DNA of 23,066 bases from a virus. The translations under genes and the position numbers were made by a program. Under the pieces are notes generated by a model, which was not told the origin of the DNA, ran no database searches, and was given only the letters and a program-made list of their open reading frames with translations. Every line of letters begins with the position of its first letter. Positions within the stretch are counted from its first letter, which is position 1. Where the stretch lies: IMG/VR virus record IMGVR_UViG_3300031565_000400, positions 1-23,066 of that record; one strand, 5' to 3'. Shown here piece by piece: positions 6,352-13,474 of this stretch.

Positions 6352-6634
6352 GATGCTCATTCTTTAAAATATCAATCACACTATAATATTTTCGTTTTCC
6401 CGCTGAAAATAATTGAAATAGAAAAACAGTTAATAAAGTTAGCCAACATGTTAATATAAATCCATTCCCCATCATTTCAAGCCAAGAGATGCTTTTAATA
6501 AAAACAATATAAAAATATAATGAGGTATTTAATATAACGCAACATAATAATATAATAGACATCAATTGAGAATTTGAAAACGGCCCTAGATGATAATGTT
6601 TCCAACCCAAAATGAGATACTTAAGGAATTTCAT
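6338..6634 (-). CDS. Membrane protein of the LGW/ILK family
   Basis: 98 residues: amphipathic N-terminus MKFLKYLILGWKHYHLGPFS, two hydrophobic segments (about 25-47 and 57-76), basic linker AGKRKYYS, tail VIDILKNEHHENF. Same architecture as its two neighbours. Overlaps both neighbouring genes. Function unknown. Confidence 0.75.
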   Translation of the reverse strand: MKFLKYLILGWKHYHLGPFSNSQLMSIILLCCVILNTSLYFYIVFIKSISWLEMMGNGFILTCWLTLLTVFLFQLFSAGKRKYYSVIDILKNEHHENF

Positions 6635-6977
6635 TTCTATCCGGATCCTGTTTTAAAATTTCTATTATTCTAAATTCTTCTTTTTTTCCTGCGGTAATGA
6701 GGTTGTTAACTATTAATATAATTTTCTCTATCAAACCACCTATTAGAACTAATGCTAATATTGTAAGAAACCAACCCGCCGATCCTAAAAATATAGAAAA
6801 TATCACTCTTCCTGCAAGGGGGAGATTCTCAGGCATCAAATAATTAAATGCGATCATGAACATAATAGGAACGATCACAATTACTGAACCGAGCATAATA
6901 GTACTATGAGCAAAATTACTATCATCACGCATTTTAGCTTTAAATCCCAACCATAGATGTTTAAAAAATTCAAGCAT
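6621..6977 (-). CDS. Membrane protein of the LGW/ILK family
   Basis: 118 residues from the second ATG (6977), which aligns MLEFFKHLWLGF with the paralogues; the ATG at 6980 is equally possible and both follow AAGGA. Two hydrophobic segments (about 28-48 and 58-84) are followed by AGKKEEFRIIEILKQDPDRN. Overlaps the neighbours at both ends. The family looks like tandem duplication followed by strong divergence. Confidence 0.75.
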   Translation of the reverse strand: MLEFFKHLWLGFKAKMRDDSNFAHSTIMLGSVIVIVPIMFMIAFNYLMPENLPLAGRVIFSIFLGSAGWFLTILALVLIGGLIEKIILIVNNLITAGKKEEFRIIEILKQDPDRNEIP

Positions 6978-7719
6978 CATTTTTTTCCTTATATCCTGTG
7001 TTGATTGAAATCTTTTTAATTAGCCTTACGTCGTATAATGTTAAAAATCCAAGATTATTTAAATCGTCAGTACCAAACCAAGGTTTAACCCATCTACTAG
7101 TTGGTCCATTTTTTTTATAATAATTTATATCATTTTCCATCCAGAATTGATAAAGTATATCAACCTGTTTGCAATAGTTAAATATTTTAATAAGCAGGTC
7201 CGCATCGTAACGATCTTCCTTTCCTTCAATATAATATTTTGCTTTAGTTCTTGGTTTATATACTTGTCCAATACTTTCTGCCGTAAACATATTAAGTTCT
7301 GGTGGAAGGTTAAGTTCGTGTTTATGTTTTTTAGGAGCATATACTTGACTAATATAAGAACGATTGTTCGGGGTCAGTATTTTAATAAACTCTAACATAT
7401 CTTTTTCATTAGTAAACGATATTGTAAATTTACTTTCTCTGATTCTTCTTCTAAAAAAGAATTTAATACCTCGGTTTAAATATTTTGCTGCCCGATACCA
7501 AGGATGAGCCGGATCCACTTTATGATGATATTTTGGAAATACAGCTTCTACAAATTCACGGCTTCCATTTTTTTGTCTATTAAAAACAAATTCTATTAGA
7601 AATAAACAACCAGTTTTATTTGATGTTCTATATAGTCGCTGCGATACCTGTGGCAATAAAGTTAAATATTGCTCACTATTAAGACAGGTATTTTCTATTA
7701 TGTGGGTTTTACGTCGCAC
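6970..7719 (-). CDS. Hypothetical basic protein, about 249 residues
   Basis: The frame is open from 7920, but its first 67 codons lie over the DHH gene and read as shadow sequence. I place the start at GTG 7719, which overlaps the DHH stop by 11 bp. The protein then begins MRRKTHIIENTCLNSEQYLT. It is rich in basic and aromatic residues (FFRRRIRESKFTISF, YKPRTKAKYYIEGKEDRYDA) and ends in a Trp-rich region (SRWVKPWFGTDDLNNLGF). No membrane segment or known motif. The KFTISF and GTDDLNNLGFLTLYD stretches suggest a structured soluble protein. Function unknown; start uncertain. Confidence 0.65.
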   Translation of the reverse strand: MRRKTHIIENTCLNSEQYLTLLPQVSQRLYRTSNKTGCLFLIEFVFNRQKNGSREFVEAVFPKYHHKVDPAHPWYRAAKYLNRGIKFFFRRRIRESKFTISFTNEKDMLEFIKILTPNNRSYISQVYAPKKHKHELNLPPELNMFTAESIGQVYKPRTKAKYYIEGKEDRYDADLLIKIFNYCKQVDILYQFWMENDINYYKKNGPTSRWVKPWFGTDDLNNLGFLTLYDVRLIKKISINTGYKEKNDA

Positions 7720-8593
7720 TTTTCTTTTTAAGCCAAGTGTGTCCATAACCAGGCATTTCTGCCATTTCAGCAAATGTAATATGAAAACCTGATGCATGTT
7801 TATGCCCACCACCACCGTATGCAACAGCAATCTCAGAAACATCGAGACCGTTTGGGCTAGAACGTAAACTAAATTCTCTATGCTTTGGTGTATCCCAATA
7901 ACATGCTGCATATGGGACACCTTCTTCAGCGGCCATAATATGGCCCGCGTCAGAGGACAATGTATATGGTAATGATGCTACAGGAATATCAAGCCCATCA
8001 ATGTTCATCTCTCGTTGACAAACAGCAAGGAGTTCTTTTACATCTTTAAAATGCTTTCGAATAATTGGTTCGCCTTCAGCAACCAAATCTCCGATCTTAG
8101 ATTTAACAAGTTTATCCCAATTAGCAAATGAATATTCATAGCTAAAAATTGCGGCATTAACTTCTTTTGAATTAATTAATTTATATTGCCATAAGTCTCT
8201 ATCTTGAACATATCCAATTAGAGGTGGTTTACTAAGATCAGTAAAGAACCAGTCCCACGTTAACATTGCGCCGCTGCGTTCAATATCAAAGTATGTCGTT
8301 AACTTCGGATACTGTTCCTTTAAGCCATCTAAATCAGCAATAGCCGACTTGTGATGGTCAATGATGTAGATAGGAATATCTTCCTTCAACAAGGTTTCCA
8401 TTACTGCCCTCTTGTAGCTAAAGTCTACAAGATAAACTTCTTCATATTCTTTAATCTCAGGTGGATCATCTCTGTACACACCTGGAAAGAAATCAAAGGG
8501 TAATCCGCTTTCGATTGAAAATTGCTTTACTACCCAAGCAGCCGTAAATCCATCAATACAGTTGCCATGATAAATGCATAGTCTTTTTTTCAT
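7709..8593 (-). CDS. DHH-superfamily phosphoesterase
   Basis: 294 residues. YHGNCIDGFTAAW (residues 8-20), VDFSYKRA (56-63) and DHHKS (79-83) are the metal-binding DHH motifs; GGGGHKHASGF (260-270) is the DHHA1 substrate-binding motif. Length and order match stand-alone DHH/DHHA1 enzymes, which hydrolyse short oligonucleotides, pAp or cyclic dinucleotides with Mn2+. The substrate cannot be told from sequence. It shares an operon with a cREC-type protein, so degradation of nucleotide signals is a plausible role. Recycling of short RNA would be the alternative. Overlaps the upstream gene by 4 bp. Confidence 0.88.
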   Translation of the reverse strand: MKKRLCIYHGNCIDGFTAAWVVKQFSIESGLPFDFFPGVYRDDPPEIKEYEEVYLVDFSYKRAVMETLLKEDIPIYIIDHHKSAIADLDGLKEQYPKLTTYFDIERSGAMLTWDWFFTDLSKPPLIGYVQDRDLWQYKLINSKEVNAAIFSYEYSFANWDKLVKSKIGDLVAEGEPIIRKHFKDVKELLAVCQREMNIDGLDIPVASLPYTLSSDAGHIMAAEEGVPYAACYWDTPKHREFSLRSSPNGLDVSEIAVAYGGGGHKHASGFHITFAEMAEMPGYGHTWLKKKSAT

Positions 8594-8808
8594 TTTTTAC
8601 ACCTTTTTGAATATTTCTCTTCTTCTAATTTAACCGTTTGTCCTGTAGGAAAAACAAACACAGCAACACCATCAATACATTGTATTTCGTATGCGATCGC
8701 TTTTTCTAATTTAGGCACGCTAAATTGATCACTATTAATGATTTGATAAAATGCCGCCGACAAGATAAAAATACCAACAATAATGCCAATTAATCGAAGT
8801 GTTCTCAT
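8590..8808 (-). CDS. Small membrane-anchored protein
   Basis: 72 residues. MRTLRLIGIIVGIFILSAAF gives one N-terminal membrane anchor. A soluble domain follows, with two Cys (IQCIDGVAVF and SKRCKK) that could pair in the periplasm. Between the cREC-type and DHH genes in the same operon. No family recognised. Confidence 0.7.
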   Translation of the reverse strand: MRTLRLIGIIVGIFILSAAFYQIINSDQFSVPKLEKAIAYEIQCIDGVAVFVFPTGQTVKLEEEKYSKRCKK

Positions 8809-8815
8809 GTTATTC

Positions 8816-9028
8816 CTATCTCTTTTTGTATCGAGCTTCTAGAATCTGTTTTAACAAACCATCATAATCTACATCATGTTTTGTTAGATTATGACGTTCG
8901 AGTATCTCATTTAATGCTGCATGTGGGAACATTCCCATGCCAACATTCGGATAAGCATCGTCGTATTCTAACCTACCAAGGGCTAATTCCACGATTGGTA
9001 CTGGCACTGTTATTACTTTCTTTTTCAC
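8816..9028 (-). CDS. Small hypothetical protein
   Basis: 70 residues, no membrane segment. It begins MKKKVITVPVPIVELALGRL and ends in a helical stretch (YDGLLKQILEARYKKR). Overlaps the upstream cREC-type gene by 4 bp. Family not recognised. Confidence 0.65.
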   Translation of the reverse strand: MKKKVITVPVPIVELALGRLEYDDAYPNVGMGMFPHAALNEILERHNLTKHDVDYDGLLKQILEARYKKR

Positions 9029-9348
9029 GTTAATCCCTGTTGCTTGAGATCTAAATATTGACGTAAATATTTTTCAATGTTTTCACCACCGATAATGTTT
9101 GCTGAATGAACTTTAAAATCAAAATCTTTTGGCAAATATTTCCCATTGCTTGATAGGTCTAAACCAACAAGATATACTGCAAAATCTTGACCACTCGGTC
9201 CATCACCTAAATCATGATCGAATGAGATGAAGTTAGGGCCCTCAGGATGATCTAACAACCATCCTACGCCCTCATCAAATGATCGAACAACAATCCAATC
9301 ATAATCCGGCGGCATGCGTTCGTCGTCTAAAAATAGTTTGGACATCAT
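9025..9348 (-). CDS. Cyclic-phosphate-processing receiver domain protein (cREC-like)
   Basis: 107 residues. LFLDDERMP (residues 5-13), ISFDHDLGDG (41-50) and KVHSANIIGGENI (79-91) are the three conserved blocks of the cREC_REC family, a receiver-like fold predicted to process cyclic nucleotide phosphates. The acidic triplet, the D-H-D motif and the H-S-A-N motif are all present. First gene of the operon, with a strong promoter (9354-9382). Its ATG lies 5 bp after the -10 box, with no Shine-Dalgarno sequence (a second ATG lies 8 bp after). Early expression and family suggest anti-defence or RNA-end processing, which is inference. Confidence 0.78.
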   Translation of the reverse strand: MMSKLFLDDERMPPDYDWIVVRSFDEGVGWLLDHPEGPNFISFDHDLGDGPSGQDFAVYLVGLDLSSNGKYLPKDFDFKVHSANIIGGENIEKYLRQYLDLKQQGLT

Positions 9349-9353
9349 ATTAC

Positions 9354-9382
9354 ATTATACTGATGTTTCCATAGTAAGTCAA
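9354..9382 (-). promoter_or_regulatory. Strong sigma70-like promoter of the 9348 operon
   Basis: Minus strand TTGACT (9377-9382), 17 bp spacer, perfect TATAAT (9354-9359). The ATG at 9348 follows after 5 bp. It probably drives the genes down to the tmRNA terminator at 4610. Confidence 0.85.
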
Positions 9383-9424
9383 ACAAATACTGAACGCTAA
9401 ATTGTTGTTTTCACATAGTTATTC

Positions 9425-9432
9425 AATAAATA
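9425..9432 (+). promoter_or_regulatory. Late-promoter-like box of the radical SAM gene
   Basis: AATAAATA, one base from the T4 late consensus TATAAATA, 4 bp before the ATG at 9437. No Shine-Dalgarno sequence is visible. The same box precedes the genes at 11766, 13448 and 13475. Confidence 0.55.
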
Positions 9433-9436
9433 TACA

Positions 9437-11755
9437 ATGAAAACCAAAATCAGTCTAGTACAACCAAATTTTCAGCAAGGCCCGAAAGAATTAAATAGTT
9501 ATTACCTTCCATACAGCGTGGGAGTAATTTGGTCTTATGCTGCTAAATTTGAAGAGATAACAAATCAATTTGAATTGGATGTTTTAATATGGCAGCGAGA
9601 AGATTTAGATGAAACTGCTGAACGACTTGCAACTTCAGACATTGTTGGATTTAGCACTTACATATGGAATAGAAATTATAATTATGCTTTGGCGAAAAGA
9701 ATAAAAGAAAAGAATCCAGATTGTTTAATTATCCTAGGAGGTCCAGAACCTCCAATTACCAAGTTGGATATGTTTGAACACTTACCCTTTGTTGATCTAG
9801 TAGTTAAACAAGAAGGTGAGATTACATTTAAACGCATACTAGATCATTACAAAACAAAAGATTTTGAAAATATCTCAGGACTTGTTATCAACAAAAATTT
9901 AGAAGCAGTTGATACTGGTATGCCTGAACGTATAAGTGAATTAGCAGAACTTCCTAGTCCTTATACTACAGGGGTTTTTGATAAATTGGTTGCAGAGAAT
10001 CCTATTATAGAATGGAATGCTACATTAGAAACGAATAGGGGTTGTCCATTTCAATGTTTTACAGGAAATACAAAAATTATTACATCAAATTGTCCAAACA
10101 AAAAAGCAAAAAATATCCAAATTGGTGATAAACTAATTGGATTTGATGAAGAAACAAAAAAGCTTGTTGAAACTGAAGTTTTCCAAACAGTTAAATATGA
10201 TACTGATGAAATTTATATAATTAACTTTCAAGATGGTACGATTATCGAAACTACCGAAGAACATCCATTTTACGTGAATGGAGAATGGAAAGAAACTAAA
10301 AATCTTTGTATTGGTGATGAAATTTATGATATTACATATAATGGTAAGAAAATTATTTCTATTGCTATAGAAAAACGACAAGAATCAGTTTATAATTTCG
10401 AATGTTCCCCACATAAGAATTTTTTTGCAGAATATTTATTAAGTCATAATTGTACGTTCTGTGATTGGGGATCACTCACATACAGTAAAGTTAAGAAGTT
10501 TGGACTAGAAAAAATCAATGAAGAACTAGAATGGATCGGTAAGAATAAATGTGGTTTTGTTAGCATTGCTGATGCAAACTTTGGCATGTTTGTTGAGAGG
10601 GATAATTTAATTTCCGATAAGATTATTGAAGTAAAAGGCAAATATGGTTTCCCGTATACCTTCGGTGTTAATTGGGCAAAGAATCAGAAAAATGAAGTAG
10701 TCGATCTAGTAAAGAAGATTAGTAAAGCTAAATTGTTTGCGCCGGGATTAACAGTTAGTGTTCAAAGTATGGACGAAGGTGTATTAGAAAATATTAAACG
10801 TAAGAACTTAGGTATTAACAAAATCGAATCTATCTTCCAATTATGTGACTTAGCTGCAATACCTGTAGTTACAGAGCTTATCCTAGGATTACCAGGTGAG
10901 ACATTAGATACATGGCGCAATAACTTTTGGCGCTTGTTTGATGCTGGAAATCATACAGGAGTAGAAATATTTCAAGCTCAACTATTAGAGAATGCTGAGA
11001 TGAATTTGCTGCAACGTAAACTATACAAACTAAAATCTACCACAGTTTACGATTACATGAGTGGAAGTTATAACGAAGATGAAATAGCTGAGGGCGTTGA
11101 TGCAGTTATTAGCACAAGCACATTATCACTCGACAAGATGGTGGAATGCCAGGTCTTTAGTTGGTTTATTAATACATTTCACATACAAGGCCTAAGTACT
11201 TACTTAGCTAGATTTACTACAAAATATGCCAATATATCATACAAGGAATTTTATCAAACATTGTTTGACATGTTGAACGAAGATCCGTGGTTTAGAAAAG
11301 AACGAGAAACTATAGAACACTATTACAGAAAATGGATGGACGGTGGAAGAATCGATCATCCACCCATTGGTGGAATTTCTATACATGGATGGAATTTAAT
11401 ACATCGCACATTGCTTAATATACATGCTAATAATGAATATGATGTTGTATTCGGCAAACTTAAAACATTTATCTCAACTATTATTAAGGATGAGAAATTA
11501 GCAGCAGAGCTAATCGAATTCCAAGCTAGCCATATTGTGCATTATCCAATGATTAAAGAATATCCGCTTGAGAAAGAATTTACACACGATATACTAGGTT
11601 ATATACAAGATGATTCTCCAAACCTGCATAATCCTGCAAAATATGCATTCGTTTTCCCTGAGGAGAATAATATCTCATTAGCTAAGTTTTTAGAACTAAT
11701 TTATTTCGGTAGGCGCAGAGGATTCGGGAAAACTAGAATCACCAAATCTAAATAA
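9437..11755 (+). CDS. B12-binding-domain radical SAM enzyme interrupted by an intein
   Basis: 772 codons; 640 residues after removal of the intein (residues 207-338). Residues 5-150 form a B12-binding-like domain (LPYSVGVIWSYAA, DIVGFSTYIWN, IILGGPEPP, VVKQEGEIT). The [4Fe-4S] motif CxxxCxxC exists only after splicing: GCPFQ joins CTFCDWGS. Radical SAM strands follow, including SIADANFG and LILGLPGETLDTW. The C-terminal 250 residues resemble other large B12/radical SAM proteins but show no motif I can name. The enzyme should cleave S-adenosylmethionine and perhaps methylate or rearrange a substrate; which one is unknown. It starts the plus-strand late block. Confidence 0.92.
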   Translation: MKTKISLVQPNFQQGPKELNSYYLPYSVGVIWSYAAKFEEITNQFELDVLIWQREDLDETAERLATSDIVGFSTYIWNRNYNYALAKRIKEKNPDCLIILGGPEPPITKLDMFEHLPFVDLVVKQEGEITFKRILDHYKTKDFENISGLVINKNLEAVDTGMPERISELAELPSPYTTGVFDKLVAENPIIEWNATLETNRGCPFQCFTGNTKIITSNCPNKKAKNIQIGDKLIGFDEETKKLVETEVFQTVKYDTDEIYIINFQDGTIIETTEEHPFYVNGEWKETKNLCIGDEIYDITYNGKKIISIAIEKRQESVYNFECSPHKNFFAEYLLSHNCTFCDWGSLTYSKVKKFGLEKINEELEWIGKNKCGFVSIADANFGMFVERDNLISDKIIEVKGKYGFPYTFGVNWAKNQKNEVVDLVKKISKAKLFAPGLTVSVQSMDEGVLENIKRKNLGINKIESIFQLCDLAAIPVVTELILGLPGETLDTWRNNFWRLFDAGNHTGVEIFQAQLLENAEMNLLQRKLYKLKSTTVYDYMSGSYNEDEIAEGVDAVISTSTLSLDKMVECQVFSWFINTFHIQGLSTYLARFTTKYANISYKEFYQTLFDMLNEDPWFRKERETIEHYYRKWMDGGRIDHPPIGGISIHGWNLIHRTLLNIHANNEYDVVFGKLKTFISTIIKDEKLAAELIEFQASHIVHYPMIKEYPLEKEFTHDILGYIQDDSPNLHNPAKYAFVFPEENNISLAKFLELIYFGRRRGFGKTRITKSK
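10055..10450 (+). other. 132-residue mini-intein in the radical SAM gene
   Basis: Starts with Cys1 in CFTGNTKIIT (block A), has TTEEHPFYV (block B, T67 and H70), then VYNFECSPHKNFFAEYLLSHN (split: VYNFECSPHK, NFFAEYLLSHN; blocks F and G), ending His131-Asn132, with Cys as the first extein residue. All splicing residues are present. There is no homing-endonuclease domain. The insert is clearly more AT-rich than the flanking extein, suggesting later acquisition. It separates the first from the second cluster cysteine. Confidence 0.93.
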
Positions 11756-11758
11756 ATA
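11751..11758 (+). promoter_or_regulatory. Late-promoter-like box of the nucleotidyltransferase gene
   Basis: AATAAATA overlapping the TAA stop of the radical SAM gene, 7 bp before the ATG at 11766. Confidence 0.5.
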
Positions 11759-11765
11759 TTAGATA

Positions 11766-12446
11766 ATGAGATTACGAGAGATAATTAGTGAAGGCGGCAA
11801 CGCATTTAAAGGAGACCTAGCAACTCAACGGATTAACAAATCCGATGTTCCTAGTACAGTAGCTTGGTTGGGTAAAATATTAGAACTTAATATTGCTGAT
11901 AGCTTATTAGGTACGACAGGTAAAACTGCTACCTCCGGAGATATTGATGTTGGCATACAAGATAACGCTGGCGTTACTAAAGAAACATTAGTACAGCGGT
12001 TGACATCTTGGTGTGTTAGAAACAAATTAGATCCGCGCGCCTATGTTAAAAAATCCGGCGTCAATGTACATTTCAGAACTCCTATTAATGGTGATCCTAA
12101 ATTAGGACATGTTCAAACAGATTTAATGTTGTTACCGAATTTGGAATTAGCTAAATTTACAATGACTCCAAATTTTACATCGAAATATAAAGACGCACAA
12201 AAACATATTCTTTTATCAAGTGTAGCTAAATTTTCAGGACTTAAATGGATTCCTACAACAGGTTTGGTTTCAAGAACTACCGGTAAAGTAGTTGCTGACG
12301 ATCCAGAACACATGACAGAAATATTGTTAGGGCCAAATGCTACTACATTAGATCTAACCTCAGTTGAAGGAATAATGCGACATTTAGACAATGATCCGGA
12401 ACGAGAAGCAAAGATTGCAGACGCAAAGGCTACATTAGGATTATGA
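11766..12446 (+). CDS. Nucleotidyltransferase-fold protein with putative capsid-targeting leader
   Basis: 226 residues. GTTGKTATSGDIDVGI (residues 49-64) gives the G-x-D-x-D motif (D59, D61), and VQTDLMLLP (117-125) gives the third carboxylate D119, as in DNA polymerase beta-type nucleotidyltransferases. Such enzymes add NMP to RNA, protein or small molecules. The first nine residues, MRLREIISE, end in I-S-E before GG. That is the kind of site cut by T4-type prohead protease and closely resembles the start of the next protein. This suggests packaging in the head. Similar proteins are familiar to me from aquatic T4-like phages, but the target is unknown. Overlaps the next gene by 4 bp. Confidence 0.75.
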   Translation: MRLREIISEGGNAFKGDLATQRINKSDVPSTVAWLGKILELNIADSLLGTTGKTATSGDIDVGIQDNAGVTKETLVQRLTSWCVRNKLDPRAYVKKSGVNVHFRTPINGDPKLGHVQTDLMLLPNLELAKFTMTPNFTSKYKDAQKHILLSSVAKFSGLKWIPTTGLVSRTTGKVVADDPEHMTEILLGPNATTLDLTSVEGIMRHLDNDPEREAKIADAKATLGL

Positions 12447-12805
12447 GGTTAAAAGAAATTCTTTCTGAAATGGTTCACATTCCTGCAGGTCCGGGTGGAA
12501 GGGCAACGGTTCCTGCTCCAGCAGTTTTATATCATTCTTTAAGAGGACGTCCTGCAACCGATGCTGGTATTAAAGCTCTTCCATTATCTCCCAAAGAACA
12601 TGAATTGGCTTTTATGTTTCCATCGGAGAAACGACAGAATGGTTTTATTTGGTTAAGTATGGGTGCATTATCCAACGATGCTTATCAAATTGATGCGCAC
12701 AAATTAGATTCTACTAATTTACGATTTACAGGACAAAGCGAAGGATACTTATTACATGCAGGAGATATTCCTGCAGAAGCAATTATTAAGCGGCTTGCTT
12801 ATTAG
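12443..12805 (+). CDS. Small ADP-ribosyltransferase-like protein with putative capsid-targeting leader
   Basis: 120 residues. Leader MRLKEILSE is almost identical to that of the upstream protein and ends in L-S-E. The body has LYHSLRG (29-35), GFIWLSMGA (67-75), QIDAHKLD and GYLLHAGDIPAEAI near the end. This order (YH, W-L-S, valine/isoleucine-D-x-x-x-L, G-D-I-P-x-x-I) resembles small ART-fold domains that use NAD. The match is by pattern only, so confidence in function is moderate. Coupled to the nucleotidyltransferase by an ATGA overlap; its end overlaps the convergent kinase gene by 20 bp. Confidence 0.6.
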   Translation: MRLKEILSEMVHIPAGPGGRATVPAPAVLYHSLRGRPATDAGIKALPLSPKEHELAFMFPSEKRQNGFIWLSMGALSNDAYQIDAHKLDSTNLRFTGQSEGYLLHAGDIPAEAIIKRLAY

Positions 12806-13448
12806 CCCTATTAGCTAATTCGTTTTGAATCCATTCTGTTGCAGCTGGTTGAGTCGGCTTTTTATTTAGGAATTGTTCTAAACGCTTTGAAATAATTTGT
12901 ATGTCAGCATCAGGCTGTGAATTATCAACAATAAAGAAATTACCACTAAATGCATTTTGCAAATGTCCAAGATTATCTTGAGTTGTTTTCCAATTTTGCT
13001 CTACTCTATCTAACGGAACAGAGCGCCCTATTTGTTTTGCTCTAGCTAAGACTCGTTGAGTTGCGGTTTCTAAATCAGTATTAACAAATATCATAGCAAC
13101 ATCGTATCCGATTTGTTCAAGCACTTGTTTTGTTTTTTGTATGCGTCGAAGATCTTTTGCAGTACCATCAATTACCATACCCAATCTACCGTAGATATAG
13201 TTTTTTCGCTGCTTCATTAATTTATGCCAATAATAGTCATAATCTTTCGATCTATCTTGTTTAAGCATATTGAAGAATTCCCACCACTTATCAATATCTA
13301 CTTCTTTAAGACCAGTGTGGGCTAACAGTTTTTTTCTAATTGTAGTTTTGCCGGCACCAGGTGCCCCAGCCATAAAAATAGCTTTAAAAATATGAGGATC
13401 GTGTACACCTTCTTCTATTTGTTCTTCTTTTAGGTCTGAATAGCGCAT
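12786..13448 (-). CDS. P-loop kinase (zeta-toxin-like) with putative capsid-targeting leader
   Basis: 220 residues. The Walker A motif GAPGAGKTT (28-36) follows a hydrophobic strand. DIDKWWEFF and MVIDGTAKD match the substrate and Walker B regions of zeta-toxin/AAA_33-type kinases. The segment GVHDPHIFKA just before the P-loop is one I associate with kinases of T4-like aquatic phages. The leader MRYSDLKEEQIEE ends in I-E-E before G, a possible prohead-protease site. Such kinases phosphorylate nucleotide sugars, RNA ends or small molecules; the substrate is not visible. It is on the opposite strand to its neighbours but carries the same type of late box. Confidence 0.8.
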   Translation of the reverse strand: MRYSDLKEEQIEEGVHDPHIFKAIFMAGAPGAGKTTIRKKLLAHTGLKEVDIDKWWEFFNMLKQDRSKDYDYYWHKLMKQRKNYIYGRLGMVIDGTAKDLRRIQKTKQVLEQIGYDVAMIFVNTDLETATQRVLARAKQIGRSVPLDRVEQNWKTTQDNLGHLQNAFSGNFFIVDNSQPDADIQIISKRLEQFLNKKPTQPAATEWIQNELANRANKQAA

Positions 13449-13450
13449 AG

Positions 13451-13469
13451 AGTATTTATTATAAATACT
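13451..13469. promoter_or_regulatory. Palindromic bidirectional late promoter
   Basis: AGTATTTA, TTA, TAAATACT is a perfect inverted repeat in the 26 bp between divergent genes. Plus strand: TATAAATA (13460-13467), the exact T4 late consensus, 7 bp before ATG 13475. Minus strand: AATAAATA (13453-13460), 4 bp before ATG 13448. Confidence 0.65.
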
Positions 13470-13474
13470 GAGTT

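Noticed and set aside
7720-7920. N-terminal extension of the 6970-7719 protein
   Set aside because: It lies fully over the C-terminal DHHA1 coding region and reads as out-of-frame sequence; a GTG at 7719 is more plausible.
9349-9436. Hidden gene in the divergent gap
   Set aside because: The 88 bp are accounted for by the sigma70-like promoter on the minus strand and the late box on the plus strand.
10133-10381. Homing endonuclease or gene inside the intein
   Set aside because: Blocks B and F are only about 40 residues apart with no LAGLIDADG or HNH motif; the minus-strand frame there is an AT-rich shadow.
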